The position numbers and the translations under genes are program-made. A stretch of 9,252 bases of DNA, taken from contig JBOGEB010000170.1 of assembly GCA_050743125.1 (NCBI GenBank), forward strand, positions 1-9,252, written 5' to 3'. Every line of letters begins with the position of its first letter. Position 1 is the first letter of the stretch. Of this stretch, positions 1-6,668 are shown in pieces. The stretch is from JBOGEB01 sp050743125 (GTDB lineage Bacteria; Actinomycetota; Nitriliruptoria; Euzebyales; Egibacteraceae). The notes beneath the pieces are model-generated. The model searched no databases. It was not told the origin of the DNA and worked only from the letters and a program-made list of their open reading frames with translations.

Positions 1-355
1 CCTGGCTGCTCGCGCTCCGCGACCCCGGGCTGCGCACCGACCGGTGGGCGCACCAGCTCGGCTACGGCGGCCACTTCCTCACCAAGCCCCGGCACTACTC
101 GACCACCTTCACCAAGCTGCGCAACGCACGGCGCGGGCGCGGTGGGCCTCATGGCAACGAGTCATAAGCCACGTGGACCCGTGGGAGGTGTTCCGCGCGA
201 CCGCCCGGCAGGCGCTGCGCAAACGCTGGGAGGTCGCCGGGTTCGGCTGGCGGCTCGAAGGAGACGCGCTCCTCGCCCAAACGGTTCGAGATCAAGCACA
301 AGCGGCACGGGAGGCACGACACGAGCTGACCGAAGCCCTGGCACTCGCCGGATAA
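1..355 (+). pseudogene. RepSA-like replication initiator, 3' end, frameshifted
   Basis: This is the C-terminal end of an AICE/plasmid replication initiator; its 5' part lies outside the window. From base 3 the frame reads a segment with WAHQLGYGGHFLTK followed by YSTTF, which matches the conserved block of actinomycete RepSA-type initiators (usual form GFGGHFLTKSRRYSTTF). That frame then hits a TAA at about 168, soon after the block. The next frame, one base back, reads without interruption to the TAA at 353-355 and gives RWEVAGFGWRLEGDALLA and a charged helix ending in TEALALAG, which resembles the usual RepSA tail. The two halves together look like one gene with a net one-base deletion between roughly 120 and 170. 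The xis gene follows 22 bases later, the normal AICE order. A sequencing error could give the same picture. Family assignment is fairly secure; the pseudogene call is less so. Confidence 0.7.
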
Positions 356-377
356 CAACGAAAGTGGGAGGTCACAG

Positions 378-569
378 ATGGACAAGCTGCTGCTCAGGCC
401 TGAGGAGGCCGCTGAAGTCATCGGCGTGGGGCGCTCGAAGATCTTCGAGCTGATCCGCGCTGGCGCGTTGGAATCCGTGCGGATCGGTGCATGTCGACGG
501 ATCCCGGCCGCGGCGCTGCGCGCGTACGTGGATGCACTTCGCGAAGAAGCACGTGAGGATGTGGCGTGA
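378..569 (+). CDS. xis: Excisionase-family helix-turn-helix protein (Xis)
   Basis: A 63-residue basic protein of the excisionase/MerR-like DNA-binding family. The pattern LRPEEAAEVIGVGRSKIFEL (residues 6-25) is a winged helix-turn-helix, followed by ESVRIG and RRIPAAALRAYVDAL, the standard wing and last helix of actinobacterial Xis proteins. By family knowledge such proteins bend att-site DNA and steer the tyrosine integrase towards excision. A good Shine-Dalgarno GGGAGG lies 7 bases before the ATG. The TGA overlaps the GTG start of the integrase by 4 bases (GTGA, 566-569), so the two genes were translationally coupled. The frame is intact although both neighbours are broken. It could alternatively act as a small transcriptional regulator of the element. 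Confidence 0.87.
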   Translation: MDKLLLRPEEAAEVIGVGRSKIFELIRAGALESVRIGACRRIPAAALRAYVDALREEAREDVA

Positions 570-1316
570 GCCGCGGGGACGGCAGCGTCTATCGGCGCGC
601 CGACGGCATGTGGGTCGGCGCATATGTGCTACCGAATGGTCGCCGCCGGTACAAGTACGCGAAGACCCAGCGAGACGTCCGGGAGAAGCTGCGCCGGCTG
701 CGGATCCGCGCGGAGAAGGGTCGGCCAGTGGAGGACGACCGCCGGGCCGTCGCGGAGTACCTGCAGTGGTGGATCCAAGAGCTTCGCCACTCTGAGACGG
801 TGCGGTACTCGACCTGGCAAAGCTACGAGACGAAGGTGCGGCTGCACCTGATCCGGAACGCTGCGGGTATGCGGGACTCTGCGACGAGTGGAGGGCCGCT
901 GGGAGCGGGAGGGCACGAAGACGCACTCCTCACAGAAGACGCTGCCTCTGCCGAAGTCGTGCGTGGCGGCGCTCGTCGAGCACCGCAGCCGGCAGAACAA
1001 GGAGCGCCGACTGGCAGGGCCGCTGTGGGTCGAGCACGGGCTCGTGTTCACCCGCGAAGACGGCCAGCCGGTGTGGTTCCACTACGTCAACCGGCATCTC
1101 GCAAAGGTGTGCGAAGGTGCAGGCTTGCCGTCCGTCACGCCGCATGAGCTGCGGCACTCGGCGGCTTCACTGCTGCTCGCGCAGGGCGTGGATCAGCGGA
1201 CGATCATGGAGATCCTGCGCCACTCGACGATCCGCATGACGGCCGATCTGTACACCCACATCGTGGGGCCGCAGCTCCGCGAAGCGATGGAGCGGATGGA
1301 TGAAGCGCTCGGCTAG
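566..1316 (+). pseudogene. int: Tyrosine recombinase/integrase with internal deletion
   Basis: Remains of an AICE integrase. From the GTG at 566 the first frame gives an N-terminal arm-binding domain (RGDGSVYRRADGMWVGAYV, then KTQRDVREKLRRLRIRAEKG) and the start of the SAM-like core-binding domain (AEYLQWWIQELRHSETV, ending KVRLHL). At about 850-857 the sequence jumps to another frame that reads GTLRV, RRVEGRWEREGTKTHSS and on through the catalytic domain to TAG at 1314-1316. That part keeps the beta-strand lysine region (KTHSSQKTLPLP), the HxxR box HELRHSAASLLLAQG, the later histidine in ILRHSTIRMT and the nucleophile tyrosine in ADLYTHIV. Together about 250 codons remain against the usual 370-400, so some 120-140 residues are missing, including the box with the first catalytic arginine. 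The deletion is out of frame. A reinitiation product from GTG 888 (142 aa) would lack that arginine. The gene ends 96 bases before the 3' end of tRNA-Cys, the normal place for int. Confidence 0.88.
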
Positions 1317-1331
1317 CGGCATCCGACGTTG

Positions 1332-1353
1332 TGCTGCAGTGAACTGCTGCAGT
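1332..1353 (+). repeat. Pair of 9-bp direct repeats between int and tRNA-Cys
   Basis: TGCTGCAGT occurs at 1332-1340 and again at 1345-1353, with starts 13 bases apart, just after the int stop codon. The interval also contains the short inverted repeat GCAGT-GA-ACTGC. Close direct repeats flanking an att core are typical arm-type binding sites of tyrosine integrases or sites for Xis. That role is inferred only from location; no other support is visible. Confidence 0.4.
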
Positions 1354-1412
1354 AGCGACGCTCACAAGCCCGCAAGCCTCACGCCACAACCCGCTGACCA
1401 GCGCAGTTCCAG

Positions 1413-1437
1413 AGGCCGGGGCGGGAATTGAACCCGC
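1413..1437 (-). other. Putative attachment site (attR) at the tRNA-Cys 3' end
   Basis: The T-arm and acceptor 3' strand of tRNA-Cys face the integrase gene, 96 bases from its stop. AICEs commonly integrate into tRNA 3' ends and restore the gene with their own copy of that sequence. The core should therefore lie within about this interval, possibly extending into the anticodon arm. The matching attL, a direct repeat of this sequence, would lie left of the window; no second copy was seen inside it. The exact limits are inference. Confidence 0.5.
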
Positions 1438-1484
1438 GAATACAGGATTTGCAGTCCCGTGCCTTACCACTTGGCTACCCGGCC
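1413..1484 (-). tRNA. tRNA-Cys(GCA)
   Basis: The minus strand folds into a complete cloverleaf of 72 nucleotides. The acceptor stem is GGCCGGG/CCCGGCC (7 perfect pairs), the D-arm is GCC...GGC around AAGTGGTAA, the anticodon stem is CGGGA/TCCTG with loop CTGCAAA, and the T-stem is GCGGG/CCCGC with loop TTCAATT. The anticodon is GCA, decoding cysteine. The discriminator is U73, as expected for tRNA-Cys. No CCA is encoded; the sequence continues CTGG. The gene begins 32 bases after the stop codon of the last small ORF of the icd group on the same strand, so it may be processed from that transcript; no clear separate promoter was seen. Its 3' end faces the integrase remnant. Confidence 0.96.
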
Positions 1485-1516
1485 GAGCGATCGCAGTGTC
1501 GCACACGCCAGCGGTG

Positions 1517-1765
1517 TCAGGCGATGCCACGGCGCTGGCGGAGCGGCCGACAACGACCCACGTGACCGCGAATCCTACCGCGCAGCCGGCGTTCAGCCAC
1601 GCCCCGAGACGCTGCCCGCGCAGCGCCCCAGCGGGCCACGATGCAGCCCGTGCCGACCTCGAGGGCCACGAACGCCCAGACCCATCGCCGCCACGCGACC
1701 CGCAGGAGTGCCCACGTTCCAGGAAGGGCAAGCGCGTACCCGACGAGGAGGAGCGCGACGCTCAT
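1517..1765 (-). CDS. Small membrane protein, possibly frameshifted
   Basis: The family is not recognised. The 82-residue frame begins with two hydrophobic segments, at about residues 2-22 (VALLLVGYALALPGTWALL) and 28-44 (WVWAFVALEVGTGCIVA), joined by a basic loop RVAWRRW, which suggests a small inner-membrane protein. The ATG overlaps the TGA of the upstream gene by 4 bases (1762-1765), so it is translationally coupled into the icd group. After about residue 47 the frame turns arginine-rich and its third-position GC falls to about two thirds. The neighbouring frame from about 1625 gives a third plausible membrane segment (LGAWLNAGCAVGFAVTWVVV) with third-position GC in the high eighties by hand count. 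A one-base shift near 1620-1630 is therefore likely. Against this, the alternative frame has no stop before the tRNA gene. The gene's presence is fairly sure; its 3' end is not. Confidence 0.55.
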   Translation of the reverse strand: MSVALLLVGYALALPGTWALLRVAWRRWVWAFVALEVGTGCIVARWGAARAASRGVAERRLRGRIRGHVGRCRPLRQRRGIA

Positions 1766-1997
1766 GCCACCTCGCGGGCACGCTGAGCGCGAGCCGCGAA
1801 GACGGCCCTGCGGAACGACTCACCGAGCAGCACGGCCCAGCCGAGCACGCCCATGACCTGGGCCAGGCTCGGCAGCGACCGTGTCCGCCGAGGATCGACC
1901 CGCCGGAACCGCCCGAGGCGCGTGACGTACGGGGCGATGCGCTCGTCGGGCCGCAACCGTGGGGCGCGCGGCCCGGGAGACGGAGGGGTCGCAGGCG

Positions 1998-2001
<4 letters not shown>
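1762..2001 (-). CDS. Hypothetical small protein with one hydrophobic segment, downstream of icd
   Basis: The family is not recognised. This 79-residue protein has a proline- and arginine-rich N-terminal half (about 1-42, with PPSPGPRAPRLRPDE and RRVDPRRTR) followed by one short hydrophobic stretch at about 46-60 (SLAQVMGVLGWAVLLG) and a basic tail, which would suit a single-pass or membrane-associated protein with its positive end in the cytoplasm. Its ATG overlaps the TGA of icd by 4 bases (1998-2001), and its own TGA overlaps the next start by 4 bases. Such double coupling is strong evidence that it is a real gene translated with icd. Nothing in the sequence shows an enzymatic motif, and a role with isocitrate dehydrogenase is only suggested by position. 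Confidence 0.65.
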
Positions 2002-3200
<1,199 letters not shown>

Positions 3201-3283
3201 AGTTGCTCCTGATTGCCACGTTCAGCGAACCCGGGCGAAGGATACCCAGGCCTGTTACGCCACTGAGAGGAGTTCCGCCCGCG

Positions 3284-4381
3284 TCAGCGGTCGCGTTCTC
3301 GGTAGTGGGCGCGCTGCGCCCGCTGCACCTGCTTCCACTGGCGCTGGTGCGCCTGCCGAAGCCGGGCGTCCTGTTTGCGGGCGAGGTGCGCGAGCTCGCG
3401 CTGGAGCTTTCGGTGGCTTTCCAACCGCTCCGGCGCCAGCACGCCCGCGGCAGCTGCGGCGGTGACCGCGCAACCAGGCTCGGACGCGTGCCGGCAGTCG
3501 GCGAACCGGCAGTCGGCCGCCAGCTCCTCGATGTCGCTGAACGCTTCGGCCACACCGTCGTCCGCGTCCCACAGCCCCAGCTCGCGCAGTCCCGGCGTGT
3601 CGATCAGCAGCCCGCCGCCGGGCAACCGCAACAGCTCACGCCACGTGGTCGCATGCCGGCCCTTGCCGTCAGCGCGGACCTCCTGGGTGGCAAGCACTTC
3701 GGTGCCGAGCAGCCGGTTCGCGAGGGTGGACTTGCCAGCCCCGGACATCCCGAGCAGCACCGCGGTGCGCCCGGGCGCCAGGTAGGGGGCGAGCCGCTCG
3801 ACGCCGTCGCCGGTGAGCGCGCTCAGCGCGTGGACGGGCACGCCGAGCGTGGCGGCCTCGACGGCGGCGACCGCAGCGGGCACGGCGTCGCACCGGTCAG
3901 CCTTCGTCAGGACGACGGCCGGGGTCGTGCCGCTCTGCCAGGCGAGCGCGAGGTAGCGGTCGAGACGGCGCTGGTTCACTCCCGTATCCAGCGCAGCGAC
4001 GATCAGGGTGACATCGACGTTTGCGGCGAGCACCTGTGCGTCAGCGGGGCGGGCGGCCGGCGCCTGCCGGACGATCGCGCTGCGTCGTGGCAGCACGGTG
4101 TGGACCGCGGGCTGGCCGTCGATCCGCTCACCGCCGAGCGCGACCCAGTCGCCGACCGTCGGCAGCACGATCGGGTCGCTTCCGCCGAGACCGAACCGGC
4201 GGAAACAGGCCGCGAGCCGAGCGCGCACGGTGCCCTCGGCGGTCTCCACGACCAGGTTCCCGCCACGGTCGCTGCGGCTCACCCGACCAGGGACGCTGTG
4301 CTCTTGGTGCGGCGCGAACGCCGCCTCGAACGTTTCGTGCCATCCAAGCTCGCGCAGGGATGGCGGGGTTCTGTTCTGCAA
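3284..4381 (-). CDS. rsgA: Ribosome small-subunit-dependent GTPase A
   Basis: A 365-residue circularly permuted GTPase (RsgA/YjeQ/EngC family) that acts late in 30S subunit maturation and hydrolyses GTP on the subunit. An N-terminal OB-fold (about 30-105, PGRVSRSDRGGNLVVET) precedes the GTPase domain with motifs in permuted order: G4 TKAD (159-162), G5 SAL (186-188), G1 GMSGAGKST (211-219), switch GRHATT (241-246) and G3 DTPG (261-264). The C-terminal zinc knuckle has Cys291, Cys296, His298 and Cys304, followed by a basic helix. The N-terminus (LRELGWHETFEAAFAPH) is of the longer subgroup seen in several Gram-positives, where it can be a second copy; whether it is the only RsgA here cannot be told. 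The start is TTG at 4381, supported by GAGGAG 7 bases upstream and the lack of any other sensible start. That Shine-Dalgarno lies mostly inside a strong hairpin, downstream of a leader ORF, so translation is probably controlled. Confidence 0.96.
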   Translation of the reverse strand: MQNRTPPSLRELGWHETFEAAFAPHQEHSVPGRVSRSDRGGNLVVETAEGTVRARLAACFRRFGLGGSDPIVLPTVGDWVALGGERIDGQPAVHTVLPRRSAIVRQAPAARPADAQVLAANVDVTLIVAALDTGVNQRRLDRYLALAWQSGTTPAVVLTKADRCDAVPAAVAAVEAATLGVPVHALSALTGDGVERLAPYLAPGRTAVLLGMSGAGKSTLANRLLGTEVLATQEVRADGKGRHATTWRELLRLPGGGLLIDTPGLRELGLWDADDGVAEAFSDIEELAADCRFADCRHASEPGCAVTAAAAAGVLAPERLESHRKLQRELAHLARKQDARLRQAHQRQWKQVQRAQRAHYRERDR

Positions 4382-4390
4382 GGAAACTCT

Positions 4391-4429
4391 CCTCGAGTCG
4401 TGCGGGTGGAGGGTCGCACCGACTCGAGG
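4391..4429 (-). promoter_or_regulatory. Hairpin containing part of the rsgA Shine-Dalgarno
   Basis: On the minus-strand RNA, CCTCGAGTCG (4429-4420) pairs perfectly with CGACTCGAGG (4400-4391). Inside that, TGCG pairs with CGCA after a single bulged G, giving 14 pairs around a 10-base loop. The 3' arm ends in GAGG, the first four bases of the rsgA Shine-Dalgarno GAGGAG, with the TTG start 7 bases beyond it. Closing the stem would hide most of the ribosome-binding site. No U-run follows, which argues against an intrinsic terminator. The loop carries CCCTCC, itself complementary to Shine-Dalgarno sequences. A regulatory role is inferred from this placement. Confidence 0.7.
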
Positions 4430-4439
4430 CGCTGGCGGT

Positions 4440-4462
4440 GGCTGATCAGTTCGGGATCAGCC
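4440..4462 (-). promoter_or_regulatory. Upstream hairpin overlapping the leader ORF stop codon
   Basis: GGCTGATC (4462-4455 on the minus strand) pairs perfectly with GATCAGCC (4447-4440) around the 7-base loop CCGAACT. The TGA of the 30-codon leader ORF lies inside the 5' arm, so a ribosome finishing or stalling at the end of the leader would melt this stem. Ten bases separate it from the second hairpin. The pairing is seen directly; the switch role is inferred. Confidence 0.6.
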
Positions 4463-4549
4463 GGCGGCCGAGGCGAGGAGCCGGTTCGGGTGACGCTGGC
4501 CCATGGGCGCGCTGGACGCGCGGACGCCGACATTGACGGGCGCTGACAT
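4457..4549 (-). CDS. Candidate 30-residue leader peptide upstream of rsgA
   Basis: An ATG-started frame of 30 codons with TGA at 4459-4457. It begins MSAPVNVGVRASS and ends RLLASAAG; arginines lie at 9, 19 and 23. Upstream is AGGAGGTGA (4564-4556), an exact 9-base match to the 16S anti-Shine-Dalgarno, 6 bases before the ATG. This is much better than the site of rsgA itself. Third codon positions are G or C in 27 of 30 codons, while the same phase between 4550 and 4706 falls to about two thirds, so the coding-like bias stops at this start. The frame ends inside hairpin 4440-4462, 76 bases before the rsgA start. It is not fused to rsgA. No known leader peptide or stalling motif was recognised. 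It could also encode a small functional peptide. Confidence 0.62.
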   Translation of the reverse strand: MSAPVNVGVRASSAPMGQRHPNRLLASAAG

Positions 4550-4586
4550 CGGTCCTCACCTCCTCCTTCGCAAGGGGACCGGGCAC

Positions 4587-4615
4587 AGGGTACGTTCACG
4601 CGTGGAACCCAGCAA
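4587..4615 (-). promoter_or_regulatory. Candidate sigma-70-type promoter for the leader-rsgA transcript
   Basis: On the minus strand, TTGCTG (4615-4610) and TACCCT (4592-4587) are separated by exactly 17 bases. They match the conserved TTG of the -35 box and the TAnnnT pattern of actinobacterial -10 boxes. The start of transcription would fall near 4580, about 16 bases before the leader Shine-Dalgarno, giving an untranslated leader of about 200 bases before rsgA. The boxes are weak individually; spacing and position make them credible. Confidence 0.45.
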
Positions 4616-4661
4616 GGGTTTCGCGCCGCCCGTTACCCCAACAGGGTTGGTGCGCCGTAAA

Positions 4662-4685
4662 CTTCGTCGGTGTTTGCCAACGAAG
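4662..4685 (+). repeat. Inverted repeat upstream of the divergent plus-strand gene
   Basis: CTTCGTCGG (4662-4670) and CCAACGAAG (4677-4685) form a 9-base inverted repeat with one mismatch around the loop TGTTTG. It lies 21 bases before the preferred start at 4707 and overlaps a TAAACT (4658-4663) that could serve as a -10 box. The position suits an operator or a 5'-leader hairpin. No family of regulator is indicated. Confidence 0.35.
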
Positions 4686-4706
4686 AGAATCCGGCAGGAA
4701 GCGGTT

Positions 4707-6488
4707 GTGGTGCTGCGTCTGGTCGATGATCACGACTTGCCCGAGGATCACGGTAGCGAAATCCTGCTCGCCCGGATCCGGGCCTGGGTCACCGAGCATG
4801 AGCGGACCGACCTCCGGCCGGTGCTCGCATGCAAGGTCGGTGGCCTCGATCCGCTGCTGGACTGTTGGCGCTGCGACGAGCTGGTGGACATCGTGCTCGA
4901 CCTGCTCCCACGCCAGCTGGCCGCCGAGGACGTCTTCTCACCGACCGGGGCCGAGGCACTCGACGAGTTCCTCGGCTGGCTGTCCGAGTCCGGTCTGCTG
5001 CATCCGGACAGCGACCCCGCCCTTGCCTTGAAGGGTGAGGCCCAGCGGCTGGCCACGCTGTTCCCCGCGGTCGTGGTCGCCTGCTCCCGCTACGGCTTCG
5101 ACACCGCGGAGGCGCTCGCGCGACCGCCGACCGGCCTGCCCGCTCCGATGACGGTCGTGCACGGTGAGGCGCTCTCGGCGCTGGCCGCGGCGGCTCCAGC
5201 GCTGACGCAGCTGCGGGAGCTCGTGCGGTTCGTCGGCGAGGGCCGCCGTCTGACCTCGACGGGCAACCTGCGGCTGGCCGACGGCGGAGCGTTGATCCAG
5301 CTGCTGGGCACCAGCGACGAATTCGCGCCGTGGCGCCCGAGCGGTTACCGCACGGCGAGCACCACGGATCTGCCCGAGGTCGACCTGCTCTTCCGGTGGG
5401 CCTTGCGCGCCGGCTTCCTGCAGGTCGAGGGGACGCGGGTGGTGCCAGGGCCCGCGGGGGGGCAGTTGGAGGAGCAGCCGCTGGACGCGTGGCGTCGGGC
5501 CACGATGACGTTGTTCGAGATCGGGGTGCTGGCGAGCTGGTTCTGGGGTCCTCGACGCCAGTGGCTGCCACCGTGGGTCGAGCCGATCGACGACGTGATC
5601 ATCGATTGGCTGTGCGCGCGGTACTGCGACGGCGCGGAGGTGACCACGCCGGTTCTGGGCCTGCAGCTGGTCGAATACCTCATCGCCAGGGACCCGCAGG
5701 CCGCGAGGCTTGCCCCCAACGTGTGGCTCGGCGCGCTGTCGCGGGATCTGCAGGCGCTCTGGGACCGGCTTGCCACACTCGACCTGATCCGGTGGGAGAC
5801 TCCCCCGCACGGCCCGGAGGGGACCGCAGACCCGGCGATCCGCCTCTCCCCGCTGGGCCAGTGGCTCGTCCGCCCCCTCATGGTCGTCGGGAACCACAGG
5901 ATCCCGCTGGCCTGCGAGCTGGTCGGCGCCGACGCCGAGACCCTGCTGGCGATCTGCCGGGGCTGGGACTGGCCCTTGGCCGAGACGGCGATCGCCGCCT
6001 GGGCCGCCCGGCGCGGTCTCGCGGCGGCGACCGCGGAGCTGGGCGACTTCGCGCGCGACACGACCGACGTGTTCAGCCGCTCCGTCGCCTTCCGGGCGCT
6101 CGGCGGATTGGGACGAGCCGCGCAGCCGGTCGTGCGCGCGCTGTGCGACGTGCCGGGATGCCGGATCTACGCGACCGACTGGCTCGTCAAGCGCGGGCTG
6201 TGCGAGCCGGTCGCCCACGATCCCGACGACGTGCGGGAGATGCTCGCCGAGAACATGGCGATGGTCTTGGAGGTCGCCGGCGCCGAGCGCATGGTCCGTA
6301 CGCTGCTGGCGACCGATCACTCTCCGGAGGAGCAGAGCGCGCTGATCGAGTCGCTGTGGGAGGCCCGGGAGCCCGGCACCTCCGCCGCGCTCGAGGCCCT
6401 GGCCGCGCTGGCGCCCGAATGGCTCGCCAAAGCCGCCCGCAAAGCGCTGCTGCGCCGCCGCACCCGCGCCGCCGACGTCGCCGAGTAG
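4707..6488 (+). CDS. Large uncharacterised actinobacterial protein, predicted winged-helix and HEAT-like
   Basis: A cytoplasmic-looking protein of about 593 residues with no signal or membrane segment and no catalytic motif that I recognise. The phrase FVGEGRRLTSTGNLRLADGG (residues about 175-194) and the following ALIQLLGT recur in a family of uncharacterised actinobacterial proteins; with the segment LLFRWALRAGFLQVEGTRVV it suggests winged-helix-like modules. A second such region ends in IRLSPLGQWLVRPL. The last third is alpha-helical and alanine-rich with HEAT-like periodicity (LAETAIAAWAARRG, AVAFRALGGLG-like repeats, ALEALAALAPEWLAKAARKALL). I prefer GTG 4707, with AGGAAG 5 bases upstream. 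The frame is open back to ATG 4503, but that start lacks a Shine-Dalgarno, would overlap the rsgA leader, and the added stretch has poor third-position GC. The TAG stop is followed by 31 more coding-like codons in frame. The gene is divergent from rsgA. A nucleic-acid-binding or scaffold role is a guess. Confidence 0.8.
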   Translation: MVLRLVDDHDLPEDHGSEILLARIRAWVTEHERTDLRPVLACKVGGLDPLLDCWRCDELVDIVLDLLPRQLAAEDVFSPTGAEALDEFLGWLSESGLLHPDSDPALALKGEAQRLATLFPAVVVACSRYGFDTAEALARPPTGLPAPMTVVHGEALSALAAAAPALTQLRELVRFVGEGRRLTSTGNLRLADGGALIQLLGTSDEFAPWRPSGYRTASTTDLPEVDLLFRWALRAGFLQVEGTRVVPGPAGGQLEEQPLDAWRRATMTLFEIGVLASWFWGPRRQWLPPWVEPIDDVIIDWLCARYCDGAEVTTPVLGLQLVEYLIARDPQAARLAPNVWLGALSRDLQALWDRLATLDLIRWETPPHGPEGTADPAIRLSPLGQWLVRPLMVVGNHRIPLACELVGADAETLLAICRGWDWPLAETAIAAWAARRGLAAATAELGDFARDTTDVFSRSVAFRALGGLGRAAQPVVRALCDVPGCRIYATDWLVKRGLCEPVAHDPDDVREMLAENMAMVLEVAGAERMVRTLLATDHSPEEQSALIESLWEAREPGTSAALEALAALAPEWLAKAARKALLRRRTRAADVAE

Positions 6489-6584
6489 GCCAGACGCGCC
6501 GCGCGGGAGTTCGTCGAGCGCACGCCCGCCACCCGCGACCGCGAGCTGCGCCCGGCAGTCGCCTTGTCACCGCTGTTGCGCTGA
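6489..6584 (+). other. In-frame coding-like extension after an amber stop
   Basis: Directly after the TAG at 6486-6488 the same frame continues for 31 codons to TGA at 6582-6584. It reads ARRAAREFVERTPATRDREL and onward, another amphipathic helix like the ones before the stop, with G or C in 28 of 31 third positions by hand count. This looks like the original C-terminus cut off by a point mutation (for example GAG or CAG to TAG), or a readthrough segment. It does not look like ordinary intergenic DNA. Confidence 0.55.
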
Positions 6585-6600
6585 ACGCGGCACAGACGCG

Positions 6601-6625
6601 GCGGCGGGTGCTGCACCCAGGCCGC
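6601..6625. terminator. Hairpin between convergent genes, possible bidirectional terminator
   Basis: GCGGCGGGTG (6601-6610) pairs with CACCC (6614-6618) and GCCGC (6621-6625) around a 3-base loop, giving 10 G/C-rich pairs with a 2-base bulge. It begins 16 bases after the TGA at 6584 and lies 44 bases beyond the stop of the oxidoreductase gene on the other strand. There is no long U-run, as is usual in actinobacteria. A small second hairpin, CTGGG-CTTT-CCCAG, follows at 6636-6649. Confidence 0.5.
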
Positions 6626-6668
6626 TGCCTCTGGGCTGGGCTTTCCCAGGTCAGCAGATGCTTGGAGA

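Noticed and set aside
1204..1731. Minus-strand frame of 175 codons running through the tRNA-Cys gene
   Set aside because: It crosses a clear tRNA and the int remnant; only its first third may belong to the frameshifted membrane gene.
4391..4429. Intrinsic terminator before rsgA
   Set aside because: No U-run follows the stem, and its 3' arm runs into the rsgA Shine-Dalgarno, so a translational role is more likely.
3203..4546. Long plus-strand frame of 447 codons opposite rsgA
   Set aside because: Shadow of rsgA and its leader; rsgA on the other strand carries all GTPase and zinc motifs.
4503..4706. Upstream ATG start at 4503 for the large plus-strand gene
   Set aside because: No Shine-Dalgarno, GC3 falls to about two thirds between 4550 and 4706, and it would overlap the rsgA leader; GTG 4707 has AGGAAG at a good distance.
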